This document shows, in pieces, positions 34,183 through 41,690 of a DNA stretch of 64,000 nt. This DNA is from Microbacterium terregens. GTDB lineage: Bacteria > Pseudomonadota > Alphaproteobacteria > Sphingomonadales > Sphingomonadaceae. The DNA lies in assembly GCF_027922045.1 (NCBI RefSeq), contig NZ_BSEX01000023.1:82779-146778 (forward strand), read 5' to 3'. A program made the translations under genes and the position numbers. Below the pieces are notes generated by a model. It made no database searches. It was not told where the DNA came from and saw only the letters and a program-made list of their open reading frames with translations. The stretch's first letter is position 1, and each line of letters starts with the position of its first letter.

Positions 34183-34995
34183 ATGCGCCATTCCATCAGC
34201 CGCTGGCTCGGATCCGCATTGCCCCTGGCGGCGCTCGCCGGGTGCGCGCACGCGCCAGCCCGCCCGGCGCTCGGCGCGAACGCCCGCTATGTCGCGATGG
34301 GCAGTTCCTTTGCCGCCGGCCCCGGTATCCCCGAGCCTGTCGCCACCCCCGCTGCCCGCTGCGGCCGATCGACGAACAATTACGCGCACCAGTTCGCCCG
34401 CATGCGGGGGCTGACGCTGGTCGACGTCACCTGTTCGGGCGCCACCACGGCGCATATCCTGGGTCCCTGGAACGAGCTGGCGGCGCAGCTGGACGCGCTA
34501 ACGCCCGACACGGCGCTGGTGACGGTCACGATCGGCGGCAACGACGTGAACTATGTCGGCAGCCTGATGAACGCCTCGGCCGGACGCGAGATTCAGCCGC
34601 CGACGAACGAGGCATGGGAGCGGCTCGCGCAGAGCTTCGATCGCATCGCCGCCGAGGTGCATCGGCGCGCACCGGGTGCCAGGCTGGTGTTTGTCGACTA
34701 TCTCAGCCTGCTGCCGAACGGTCAGCCCTGTGCGGGCACCCCGGTCTCGCCGGAGCAGGCCGAAAAGCTGCGGAGGACGGCGCGCCACCTGGAGGAGGCG
34801 ACCGCGGCAGCCGCGAGCCGGGCGGGCGCCGGCCTGATCCGCGCCTCCGCACTGTCGCGCGAACACGACGTCTGCGACGCGGAACCCTGGACGACCGGCT
34901 ATGCCGCGGAAGAAAGGGGCCCGGTTCCGTACCACCCCAACCGCGACGGCATGCGGGCCGTCGCGCAGGCACTCGACGCGAGCTTGCCGCGATGA
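34183..34995 (+). CDS. SGNH/GDSL hydrolase family lipoprotein
   Basis: 270 residues. Signal with lipobox LAALAGC, so it is a lipid-anchored envelope protein. SGNH blocks: I is VAMGSSFAAG (nucleophile Ser), II-like VTCSGATTAHIL, III is VTIGGNDVNYVG (oxyanion Asn), and V is PYHPNRDGM with the catalytic His. The Asp is less obvious. The arrangement is that of secreted GDSL-like esterases with Cys pairs (AARCGRST, DVTCSGA, QPCAGTP, HDVCDAE: probable disulfides). Substrate could be an ester on lipid or glycan. Convergent with pit (13 bp). Confidence 0.88.
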   Translation: MRHSISRWLGSALPLAALAGCAHAPARPALGANARYVAMGSSFAAGPGIPEPVATPAARCGRSTNNYAHQFARMRGLTLVDVTCSGATTAHILGPWNELAAQLDALTPDTALVTVTIGGNDVNYVGSLMNASAGREIQPPTNEAWERLAQSFDRIAAEVHRRAPGARLVFVDYLSLLPNGQPCAGTPVSPEQAEKLRRTARHLEEATAAAASRAGAGLIRASALSREHDVCDAEPWTTGYAAEERGPVPYHPNRDGMRAVAQALDASLPR

Positions 34996-35008
34996 GCGCG
35001 GCTGTCGT

Positions 35009-36022
35009 TCAGAACAGCCGCGTCAGGAGGTAGAAGAGCGCACCCACCGCGGCCGACGCCGGGATGGTGATGACCCAGGCGACGACCACGCTGCTCGCCA
35101 CGCCCCAGCGGACGGCCGAGGCGCGCCGCGCAGTTCCCGCGCCGATCACCGCGCCGGTGATAGTGTGGGTCGTCGACACGGGGATACCGAGCAGGGAGGC
35201 GCAGAACAGCACGATTGAGCCGGCGAAGGACGCGCTGAACCCCTGGTGCTGTGACAGCTTGGTGATGCGCGAGCCCATCGTCTCGATGATCTTCCACCCA
35301 CCCGTCAGCGTACCGAGCGCGATCGCGATGTAGCAGCTGATCGCTACCCAGTGCGGCACCTCGAACGCGCCGTGCAGATAGCCGGTCGAGTAGAGCAGCA
35401 CGGTGATGATCCCCATCGTCTTCTGCGCATCGTTCAGCCCGTGGCTGAGCGAATAGGCGCCGGACGAGAGAAGGTGCAGGACCCGGAACGATCGCTCCGC
35501 ATTGCGCGAGGTGGCACGCGCGAACAGCCAGCTCGTGATCAGCATCACCAGCATCGCCAGGATCATGCCGATGGTGGGCGACAGCACGATCGCGATGAGG
35601 GTCTTGTTGAGGCCGCTCCACTGGATGCCGGTCATGCCGGCATGGGCGACGCCCGAGCCGATCATGCCGCCGACCAGCGCATGGCTGGACGAGGAGGGCA
35701 GCCCCTTCAGCCAGGTTACGACGTTCCAGAACATGGCGCCGACGAGTGCCCCGAACACCACCGCCGGCGTGATCAGGTCCTTGTCGATCAGCCCCTGGCC
35801 GATCGTGTCGGCGACCTTGTGCAGCGCCGGAAAAGCGATGGTCAGGAAGTAGGCGGCGAAGTTGAACACCGCGGCAAAAGCGACGGCGTGGACAGGACGC
35901 AGCAACCGCGTCGCCACCACGGTCGCGATCGAGTTCGCCGCATCATGCAGGCCGTTCAAAAAGTCGAACGCAAGCGCGACCAGGATCAACCCGATCAGCA
36001 GCGGCAGGGCAAGTTCGTGCAT
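35009..36022 (-). CDS. pit: Inorganic phosphate transporter, Pit family
   Basis: 337 residues from ATG 36022, about 10 membrane segments, no large cytoplasmic insert (short bacterial Pit form). N-terminal ALAFDFLNGLHDAANSIATVVAT and the second repeat GAYSLSHGLNDAQKTMGIIT carry the duplicated GxxDAxN-type signatures of the family; SSSSHALVGG and PVSTTHTITGA are the matching repeat motifs. Low-affinity metal-phosphate symporter. It lies 8 nt after the DUF47 domain gene, its usual partner. Confidence 0.93.
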   Translation of the reverse strand: MHELALPLLIGLILVALAFDFLNGLHDAANSIATVVATRLLRPVHAVAFAAVFNFAAYFLTIAFPALHKVADTIGQGLIDKDLITPAVVFGALVGAMFWNVVTWLKGLPSSSSHALVGGMIGSGVAHAGMTGIQWSGLNKTLIAIVLSPTIGMILAMLVMLITSWLFARATSRNAERSFRVLHLLSSGAYSLSHGLNDAQKTMGIITVLLYSTGYLHGAFEVPHWVAISCYIAIALGTLTGGWKIIETMGSRITKLSQHQGFSASFAGSIVLFCASLLGIPVSTTHTITGAVIGAGTARRASAVRWGVASSVVVAWVITIPASAAVGALFYLLTRLF

Positions 36023-36030
36023 GGGGTGCG

Positions 36031-37326
36031 TCAGGCGTGGTCGACGACGATGCCGTCGATCTCGTTCGCCACGTCCTCGAACGCGTCGACGATGCGCTCG
36101 AGATGCTTGTAGATCTCGCGCTGGACCGAGAAGCGCAGCGCATCCTCCGGCCCCAGTTCCTTGAACGCGCGCTTCAGCCCCGCCGTGTGGATCTCGTCGG
36201 CGTGGCTTTCCATGCGGACGAGGCGTTCGGTCAGTTCGTGAAGACGCCCGCCATTGCTTCCAAGGTCGCGCAGCAGCGGCATCGCCTCTGCCGTGATCCG
36301 GGACGCGTCGACGATGATCGCCGCCATGTCCTTCATCTCCTGCTCGAACTCGGTGACCTCGTAGAGGTCGATCGCCTGCACGGCTGCCTGCATCTCGTCG
36401 ATGGCGTCGTCCATCGAGCCGATCAGGCTGATGATCGCGCCGCGATCGAACGGCGTCAGGAAGGTCTCGCGCACGGTGCGCAGCACCTCCCGGATGATGT
36501 CGTCGGCGTCGTGCTCGCGCTCGATCACCTCCTGGATGTGGTCGCGATTGCCGTCCTGCAGCAGCCGCGCGAGGGCATCGGCACCCGCCGTCACGGTCCG
36601 GGCATGCGCCTCGAACATATCGAAGAAATTTCCGGTCTTCGGAAGCAGCCGTTGAAACCATCCGAACATGCGATTCACCTTAGACTTTTCGGCCACCGTG
36701 CTGAGCAGATCGGTGCGCCGTATTGCTGCTTTCATTTCCGAAGGCCCGAAGGAACGGATCAGTTCGCGCAGGTCCGGCTCCTCGACCGCGGCCGCAGCCT
36801 CGGGCAAGCTGAACCAGCGACGCTCGCGCTCCGACTGTTCCTTCCAGCTGTCGAGTTCCTGGCTGACCGCCAGCGGAAACACCTCGACGTCGATCATCAG
36901 CGAGGCGCCGTTGCGCCGCCGCTTGCGATAGCGATAGGAGCCCAGGGACGTCGGGCAGACGAGGCCGAGAACACCGGCCTCTTCCTCCGCCTCCCGCGCG
37001 GCGCCGGCATGCGGCGCCTCGCCCTTGTCCAGGTTGCCCTTCGGGATCACCCACCGCTTGGTTTCGCGCGAAGTCACCAGCAGGACGCGCACGGACGCGT
37101 CCCTGGCGGGACCTTCGGAACGATACGGCAGGGCGGCAATCTGGGGAATGAAGGGAACTCCGTGGCGGGCGGGGCCCGTTACAATCTGCGCCTGCCTTGG
37201 CGCAAGACAATCCGGTGAGGCCGTGCCCTGATCCTGAACGGTGCATGTCCGGCACCTTCCCGCGAAAGCCTTAATGGAAGGTGCGGGCGATGCATCACCG
37301 GAGGTCGGCCGGACGCGCAGCGGCAA
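36031..37326 (-). CDS. Nudix hydrolase fused in frame to DUF47 (PhoU-like) protein
   Basis: One uninterrupted frame. The Nudix domain (roughly residues 60-200 from the TTG at 37326) has RETKRWVIPKGNLDKGEA and REAEEEAGV, a complete Nudix box GX5EX7REUXEEXGU, of the type seen in diphosphoinositol-polyphosphate/Ap(n)A hydrolases. From residue 220 (MFGWFQRLLPKTGNFFDMF) it is a full DUF47/PhoU-like protein, the usual Pit partner. These are two genes elsewhere; here no stop separates them. The first ~58 residues look untranslated and no ATG or GTG is in frame: only TTG 37326 or an ATT at 37149 preceded by GGAG. An internal start at 36669 may also be used. Confidence 0.7.
   Translation of the reverse strand: MPLRVRPTSGDASPAPSIKAFAGRCRTCTVQDQGTASPDCLAPRQAQIVTGPARHGVPFIPQIAALPYRSEGPARDASVRVLLVTSRETKRWVIPKGNLDKGEAPHAGAAREAEEEAGVLGLVCPTSLGSYRYRKRRRNGASLMIDVEVFPLAVSQELDSWKEQSERERRWFSLPEAAAAVEEPDLRELIRSFGPSEMKAAIRRTDLLSTVAEKSKVNRMFGWFQRLLPKTGNFFDMFEAHARTVTAGADALARLLQDGNRDHIQEVIEREHDADDIIREVLRTVRETFLTPFDRGAIISLIGSMDDAIDEMQAAVQAIDLYEVTEFEQEMKDMAAIIVDASRITAEAMPLLRDLGSNGGRLHELTERLVRMESHADEIHTAGLKRAFKELGPEDALRFSVQREIYKHLERIVDAFEDVANEIDGIVVDHA
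36669..36682 (-). promoter_or_regulatory. Internal ribosome binding site and start for the DUF47 domain
   Basis: AAGGTG at 36677-36682 lies 7 nt before ATG 36669, inside the fused frame. It would give a separate 212-residue DUF47 protein (36031-36669), the normal size for Pit-associated DUF47 proteins. Confidence 0.5.
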
Positions 37327-37351
37327 TGCCGCGCCCGTCAGCCGCGCCGGC

Positions 37352-38152
37352 CTAGCGGAAGGTGTAGCTCAGGGCGACGCCGCCCGACAGCTGGTCGCGC
37401 GAGCCGAAGTTGCGCACGACGGGGGAGCGGCCGGCATCCGCCACCAGACGGTCGTACTTGGCGTAGCTGTAAAGCCCCCAGCGTGGGGTCACCTGGAAGA
37501 TGAGGCCGGTCGTCGCCCCTACCGACTGCAAGCCGCCCTCCGCGTCGTATGCGGGCAGCCCCGTCGTTGCCGCGGTCTCCTCGCTGATGCCGAAGTATTC
37601 GCGGTGGTAGCGACCATTGGCGAAGGTGGCGCGCGGGCCCAGGGAGAACAGCCACTGGTCGCCGTCGCGCGCGACATAGTCTGCACTTACGGTACCGATC
37701 AGCCCTTCATGCCCGCCCAGACCCTGCCGGAACTCGGTCCGGAGGCGGAACGCCGGCGCCACCTCATATTGCACGAACCCGCCTAGTTCGACGGTGAAGC
37801 CAACCTTGGGCAGCACCCCGTCGGTATCGTTGCGCGAGCGATCGCCTTCGAACCCGAATGCGACACCGAACTGCCACCCGTTGCTCCGCGCCAGAATGGG
37901 GCCGGAGCCTTCGTCCGGCGCCTCGAACGGAAACGGATCATCGCCCCGGGCTCGGGCGATGTCGATCAGCGGGCGCACGCTGACCGAGTCGGATCCCGGA
38001 AAGCTCGGCACGAGCTGAGGCCCCAGTGCGATGCGGGTCCTCCACGGAGCGCGTTCCTCGCTCTCCTCCTGGGCATACGCCGCGGGGCCGGTCGCGAGCA
38101 GGGCCAGCGAAAACGCCCTTCCGGTATATCTGAGTGCGTCGCTCGGCCTCAT
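37352..38152 (-). CDS. MipA/OmpV family outer membrane protein
   Basis: 266 residues. Signal peptide ending in ATGPAAYAQ, then a beta-barrel of alternating hydrophobic strands: RIALGPQLVPSFPGSDSVSVRPLIDI, VGFTVELGGFVQYEVAP, LRTEFRQGLGGHEGLIGTVSADY, and the C-terminal strand VALSYTFR. The GPQLVPSFPGSD opening and the R-GLGGHEG segment identify MipA/OmpV (murein scaffolding/outer membrane). It ends 25 nt before the TTG of the Nudix frame, on the same strand. Confidence 0.88.
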   Translation of the reverse strand: MRPSDALRYTGRAFSLALLATGPAAYAQEESEERAPWRTRIALGPQLVPSFPGSDSVSVRPLIDIARARGDDPFPFEAPDEGSGPILARSNGWQFGVAFGFEGDRSRNDTDGVLPKVGFTVELGGFVQYEVAPAFRLRTEFRQGLGGHEGLIGTVSADYVARDGDQWLFSLGPRATFANGRYHREYFGISEETAATTGLPAYDAEGGLQSVGATTGLIFQVTPRWGLYSYAKYDRLVADAGRSPVVRNFGSRDQLSGGVALSYTFR

Positions 38153-38247
38153 GGCAGACGGTACCTCCTCACCTGCGGTTCACGGAGCTTCCCTGCACAA
38201 GGCTTCTTGCGGCGTTCGGCTTACCGGAAAGTCGTTCTCACAAGAAC

Positions 38248-39039
38248 TTACCCGAACCAGCGAGAAGCGCCAGTACGCCGTAGACCAAGCAAAGCGCCAG
38301 CGACGACGAGCAGCGCGGCGGCCGCAGTGGAGGCCGCGACGACGCCGGCCTGCTGCCCGCCGGAGGCATAGATGGCGGCGAGCGCCCAGAGGAATACGAG
38401 CGCAAAGGGCGGGTTGCCCCAGCCGCGGATCAGCGCCGCTGCCGCGATGATGCCGCCCACCAGCACGACCAGCGCCGTCACCACGGCACCGTTTTCGAGC
38501 TCCACCCCGTGAAAGCGCAGCGCCGCCGCGATGTTCACGATGGTCGCCGCGGTCAGCCAGGCAGCGAGCGCACTCAGCGGCAGAACCGCAAGCCAGCGCT
38601 GGCCGGTCGTGAAGCGCGGCTTCCAATCGGAAATGCGGCGATAGGCGGTGAGGAGGCACAGCAGCGTACAGACGATGATCGCCACCGAGATCACCGTCAG
38701 CCCGGCAACCTGCGTGTAAGCAGCCCAGAGGGCGTTGCCCAGGAACGCCCCCGCCGCGGGCCACCGCAATTCCGCTACCAGCGCGTCGTTCCGCTGCCCC
38801 GGAAGCGCCTGGTAGATCGCGAACAGCATCGAGCCGAGGTAGAGCAGGCCCCAGATCGAAAACGCCCAGCCTGCCGGCGTGATCAGCGTCCGGACCTCGT
38901 CGGACTGGGAACCGATCGGCTCACCGATCCCCAGTGACGGAAGCACCGGCGTCAGGATCTGCAGAACCGCCATGAGGATGACGGCGATGCGAGGCGCCGA
39001 ATCGGCGGGCGATGCATGCGATGGCGCGAGGCTGGACAT
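38248..39039 (-). CDS. TspO/MBR-like (tryptophan-rich sensory) membrane protein
   Basis: 263 residues with seven or so membrane segments, longer than canonical five-helix TspO (~160). The segment GWAFSIWGLLYLGSM resembles the TspO W-x-PxW core region, and WRPAAG-like and NALWAAYTQVAGL are TspO-like. C-terminal segments are Ala/Gly rich. Bacterial TspO proteins bind porphyrins and affect stress responses, but this protein belongs to the larger, uncharacterised relatives. A weak sigma-EcfG-like promoter (GCAAC-N16-CGTT) is visible upstream at 39048-39072. Confidence 0.75.
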   Translation of the reverse strand: MSSLAPSHASPADSAPRIAVILMAVLQILTPVLPSLGIGEPIGSQSDEVRTLITPAGWAFSIWGLLYLGSMLFAIYQALPGQRNDALVAELRWPAAGAFLGNALWAAYTQVAGLTVISVAIIVCTLLCLLTAYRRISDWKPRFTTGQRWLAVLPLSALAAWLTAATIVNIAAALRFHGVELENGAVVTALVVLVGGIIAAAALIRGWGNPPFALVFLWALAAIYASGGQQAGVVAASTAAAALLVVAGALLGLRRTGASRWFG

Positions 39040-39115
39040 GGCGGCAGAACGCGCAGCGATACTGCGGGTTGCGGCGGTCTCGGGCGAGCCGTCGCCCCGC
39101 TCGAAGGGGGACGAC

Positions 39116-39859
39116 CTAGTAGATCTTCTGGTGCAGGGGCTCGATGCGCAGCGTTACCACGTCCACGCCTCGAGGCCGCGTCGCCGCATAGAGGATGGCA
39201 TCGGCGACCTCGGCCGGCGGCAGCATCTGGAATTCCTCGATGAAGCGGCTGCGCTCCTCGGCCGAATAGGGCTGCATCGCGGATCCGATCGCACCGGGTT
39301 CGATCAACGTCAGGCGGATGCGCTCCGGCATCAGTTCCTTGCGCAGCGTCTCGGCAAAGGAAGCAACGCCGCCCTTGGCGGCATTGTAGACGCTCTCGCC
39401 CGCCGCTTTGATGTGGACGCTGATCGAGCCGACGAGCACGATCATGCCATGGTCGATCCCGGCCGCGCGGATCCGCTCGATGGCGGCGCGGGTGCAGCCG
39501 ACATAACTCGCAAGGTTGCTTTCGAGCACGTAGCGCCAGCCCGCATCGTCCATTTCCATGAGCGGTCCCGATCCGACGCCGGCACAGGCGATGAGCATGT
39601 CGAGACCGCCAAGCTTCTCGTCCACCGCCCCGAAGAGCGCAGCGATGCCCGCACTGGTGGAGAGATCGGCCGCGAAGGCGTAAAGCGGTGCGCCGCCGCC
39701 GAGCTCCGCCGCCGCGCCGGCAAGGTCCGCCTCCGGGCGGTCGGTGATCAGGATGTGCGCCCCTGCCGCGATCATGCGGGCAGCGACCGCCCGACCGACA
39801 CCACCGGCGCCTCCCGTGATCAGGACCCGCCTGCCCGCAAGGATCGCCCCGTCGATCAT
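39116..39859 (-). CDS. SDR family oxidoreductase (paralogue of 40948-41688)
   Basis: 247 residues from ATG 39859. Cofactor motif LITGGAGGVGRAVA, strand 4 IACAGVGSGPL in place of NNAG, catalytic Ser in VGSISVHIKA and YNAAKGG (Tyr/Lys). It is a close relative of the SDR at 40948-41688: both share DEKLGG-DML, VGSIS, IKA-GESVY, FAETLRKE and the C-terminal LRIEP-QK. Overlaps the MDR stop by 4 nt. Probably acts on the same sugar-like pathway. Confidence 0.87.
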   Translation of the reverse strand: MIDGAILAGRRVLITGGAGGVGRAVAARMIAAGAHILITDRPEADLAGAAAELGGGAPLYAFAADLSTSAGIAALFGAVDEKLGGLDMLIACAGVGSGPLMEMDDAGWRYVLESNLASYVGCTRAAIERIRAAGIDHGMIVLVGSISVHIKAAGESVYNAAKGGVASFAETLRKELMPERIRLTLIEPGAIGSAMQPYSAEERSRFIEEFQMLPPAEVADAILYAATRPRGVDVVTLRIEPLHQKIY

Positions 39860-40908
39860 AGCGTGATCGCCACGAAGACGGCGCCGGTTTCCTGCTTGCG
39901 ATCGGCCGTGTCGAAGGCCTCGTTGATGCGGTCGAGCGGGAAGCGATGGGTGATCAGTTTCTTCACGTCGATGCGTCCCTTCGCGATCAGGTCCAGCACC
40001 ATCCCCTGTTCGCGATAGATCTGGTGCATGGCAAAGCTGGCGCTGGGGATCAGTTGGATCTCGGACATCTGGATCCGCTGCCATTCGAGCGGGATCGCGA
40101 TCTCGCCCGCATCGAAGCCGCCGACGATCACGACCTTGCCGGCACGGCGCACCATCTTGGTGGCTTGCGGCAGCGTCTGGGGCATCGACTCGCCGCCCGC
40201 GCATTCGAAGACGATGTCCGCGCCGCGTCCGCCGGTGAAGGCCTTCACCCGCTCGACGGCATCCTCGGTGGCGCTGTTCACCACCGCATCGGCGCCCAGT
40301 TCCCGTGCCAGTTCGAGCGCGCTCTCCACCACGTCGCAGATGATCACGTCGGCGCCGCTTGCCTTCGCGAGTAGCATCTGCCCGAGGCCGATCGGTCCTG
40401 CGCCGATCACCGCCACAGTGTCGTTGATGCCCAGTCCGGACAGGTGCTGCGCGTGCAGGCACACCGAGAACGTGTCAATCAGCGACGCTTCCTCGAAGCT
40501 CACATGGTCAGGAAGCTTGTAGAACTTCTCGGCCGGGCCGGCGACATATTCGCCATAGGCACGCGACACATATTGGGTCCGCACGTCGTAGAGGTGCTCG
40601 CAGATGTTGTAGCGCTGGATGCGGCAATAGTCGCAGACGCCATCGCCCATGACCGTTTCGATCACGACGCGGTCGCCGGGCTTCACGTTGGTGACGCCCT
40701 CGCCGACTTCCACCACTTCGCCGGCCAGTTCATGCCCCATGATGTGGCATTCCAGCTCCGGCTCGTGCTTTTTCCAGTGGCGCAGGTCGGTCCCGCAGAT
40801 CCCTGCCACACGCACGCGTGCCAGCACGAAGTTGGATGCGGGCAGGATCGGCCGCTCGACCTCGGTGACGACGAACGTGCCTTCGGCGGTCTTGAGTGCA
40901 GCCTTCAT
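39856..40908 (-). CDS. Zinc-dependent alcohol dehydrogenase (sorbitol/threonine dehydrogenase-like)
   Basis: 350 residues. MDR enzyme with a full metal set: catalytic zinc via RVAGICGTDLRHW and IMGHELAGEV, and a structural zinc lobe with VCDYCRIQRYNIC. Rossmann motif VAVIGAGPIGLGQMLLA and DVVESALELARELGADAVV. These fit polyol or amino-alcohol dehydrogenases acting on secondary hydroxyls. Sits between two paralogous SDR genes in a leftward operon. Confidence 0.9.
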   Translation of the reverse strand: MKAALKTAEGTFVVTEVERPILPASNFVLARVRVAGICGTDLRHWKKHEPELECHIMGHELAGEVVEVGEGVTNVKPGDRVVIETVMGDGVCDYCRIQRYNICEHLYDVRTQYVSRAYGEYVAGPAEKFYKLPDHVSFEEASLIDTFSVCLHAQHLSGLGINDTVAVIGAGPIGLGQMLLAKASGADVIICDVVESALELARELGADAVVNSATEDAVERVKAFTGGRGADIVFECAGGESMPQTLPQATKMVRRAGKVVIVGGFDAGEIAIPLEWQRIQMSEIQLIPSASFAMHQIYREQGMVLDLIAKGRIDVKKLITHRFPLDRINEAFDTADRKQETGAVFVAITL

Positions 40909-40947
40909 CGAGCGGCCGGCTCCTTGTTGTGGGATGGGGCGGGAAGT

Positions 40948-41688
40948 TCAGCTCGTCTTCTGCACGCGGGGCTCGATCCGCAGATTGACGACGTCGCAGG
41001 CCGAGGAGCGGCTGAGGACGAAGAGGATCGCCTCGGCGATTTCCTCTGCCTGGAGCATCTCCTGCTTGGCCACCGCTTCCCGCTTCTCTTCCGGGCTGCA
41101 CTCCTGCATGTCGGTGTCGACCGAGCCAGGCTGGATCACGCTGACCTTGATGTTCTTGTCCGCCACTTCCTTGCGGAGGGTTTCGGCGAACGCCTGAACC
41201 CCGGCCTTGGTCGCGGAATAGACGCTCTCGCCCTCCGCCTTGATCTCGGTGCTGATCGAACCGACGAAGAGCAGGTGCCCGCCGCCCTGTGCCTCCATCC
41301 GCGTCATCGCCGCCTTCGCCGACGCAAGGTAGCCGACCAGGTTGGTCTGGACCACGTAGCGCCAGTCTTCGTCCGCCATCTCGTCCAGCGGATCGGCGCC
41401 CAGTGCCGCGCAGGCGACCAGCATGTCGACGCCGCCGAGCTTCTCGTCGACTGCCTGGAAGACGGCGTCGATCCCCCCCTTGGTCGCTGCGTCCGCGGTG
41501 ATGCCGAACAGGTCCTGCCCGCCGCCCGCCCTTGCGAGCGCCTGGTCCAGTGCCTGCTGGTCTCGCCCGAAGGTGAGGACACGCGCACCTTGCCCGGCAA
41601 GGAGCGCAAGCGTCGCGCGACCGATGCCGGTGGTACCGCCCGTCAGAAGGATGCGCTTGCCCGCAAGCGACGTATGCTCGATCGCCAT
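40948..41688 (-). CDS. SDR family oxidoreductase (paralogue of 39116-39859)
   Basis: 246 residues. LLTGGTTGIGRATLALLAG cofactor loop, ACAALGADPLDEM at the NNAG position, VGSISTEIKA Ser and catalytic YSATKAGVQ. Shares long blocks with the SDR at 39116-39859, so a local duplication is likely. It begins 2 nt after the alpha/alpha-toroid gene stop. Likely removes or restores a hydroxyl on the sugar or cyclitol handled by the MDR. Confidence 0.88.
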   Translation of the reverse strand: MAIEHTSLAGKRILLTGGTTGIGRATLALLAGQGARVLTFGRDQQALDQALARAGGGQDLFGITADAATKGGIDAVFQAVDEKLGGVDMLVACAALGADPLDEMADEDWRYVVQTNLVGYLASAKAAMTRMEAQGGGHLLFVGSISTEIKAEGESVYSATKAGVQAFAETLRKEVADKNIKVSVIQPGSVDTDMQECSPEEKREAVAKQEMLQAEEIAEAILFVLSRSSACDVVNLRIEPRVQKTS

Positions 41689-41690
41689 GT

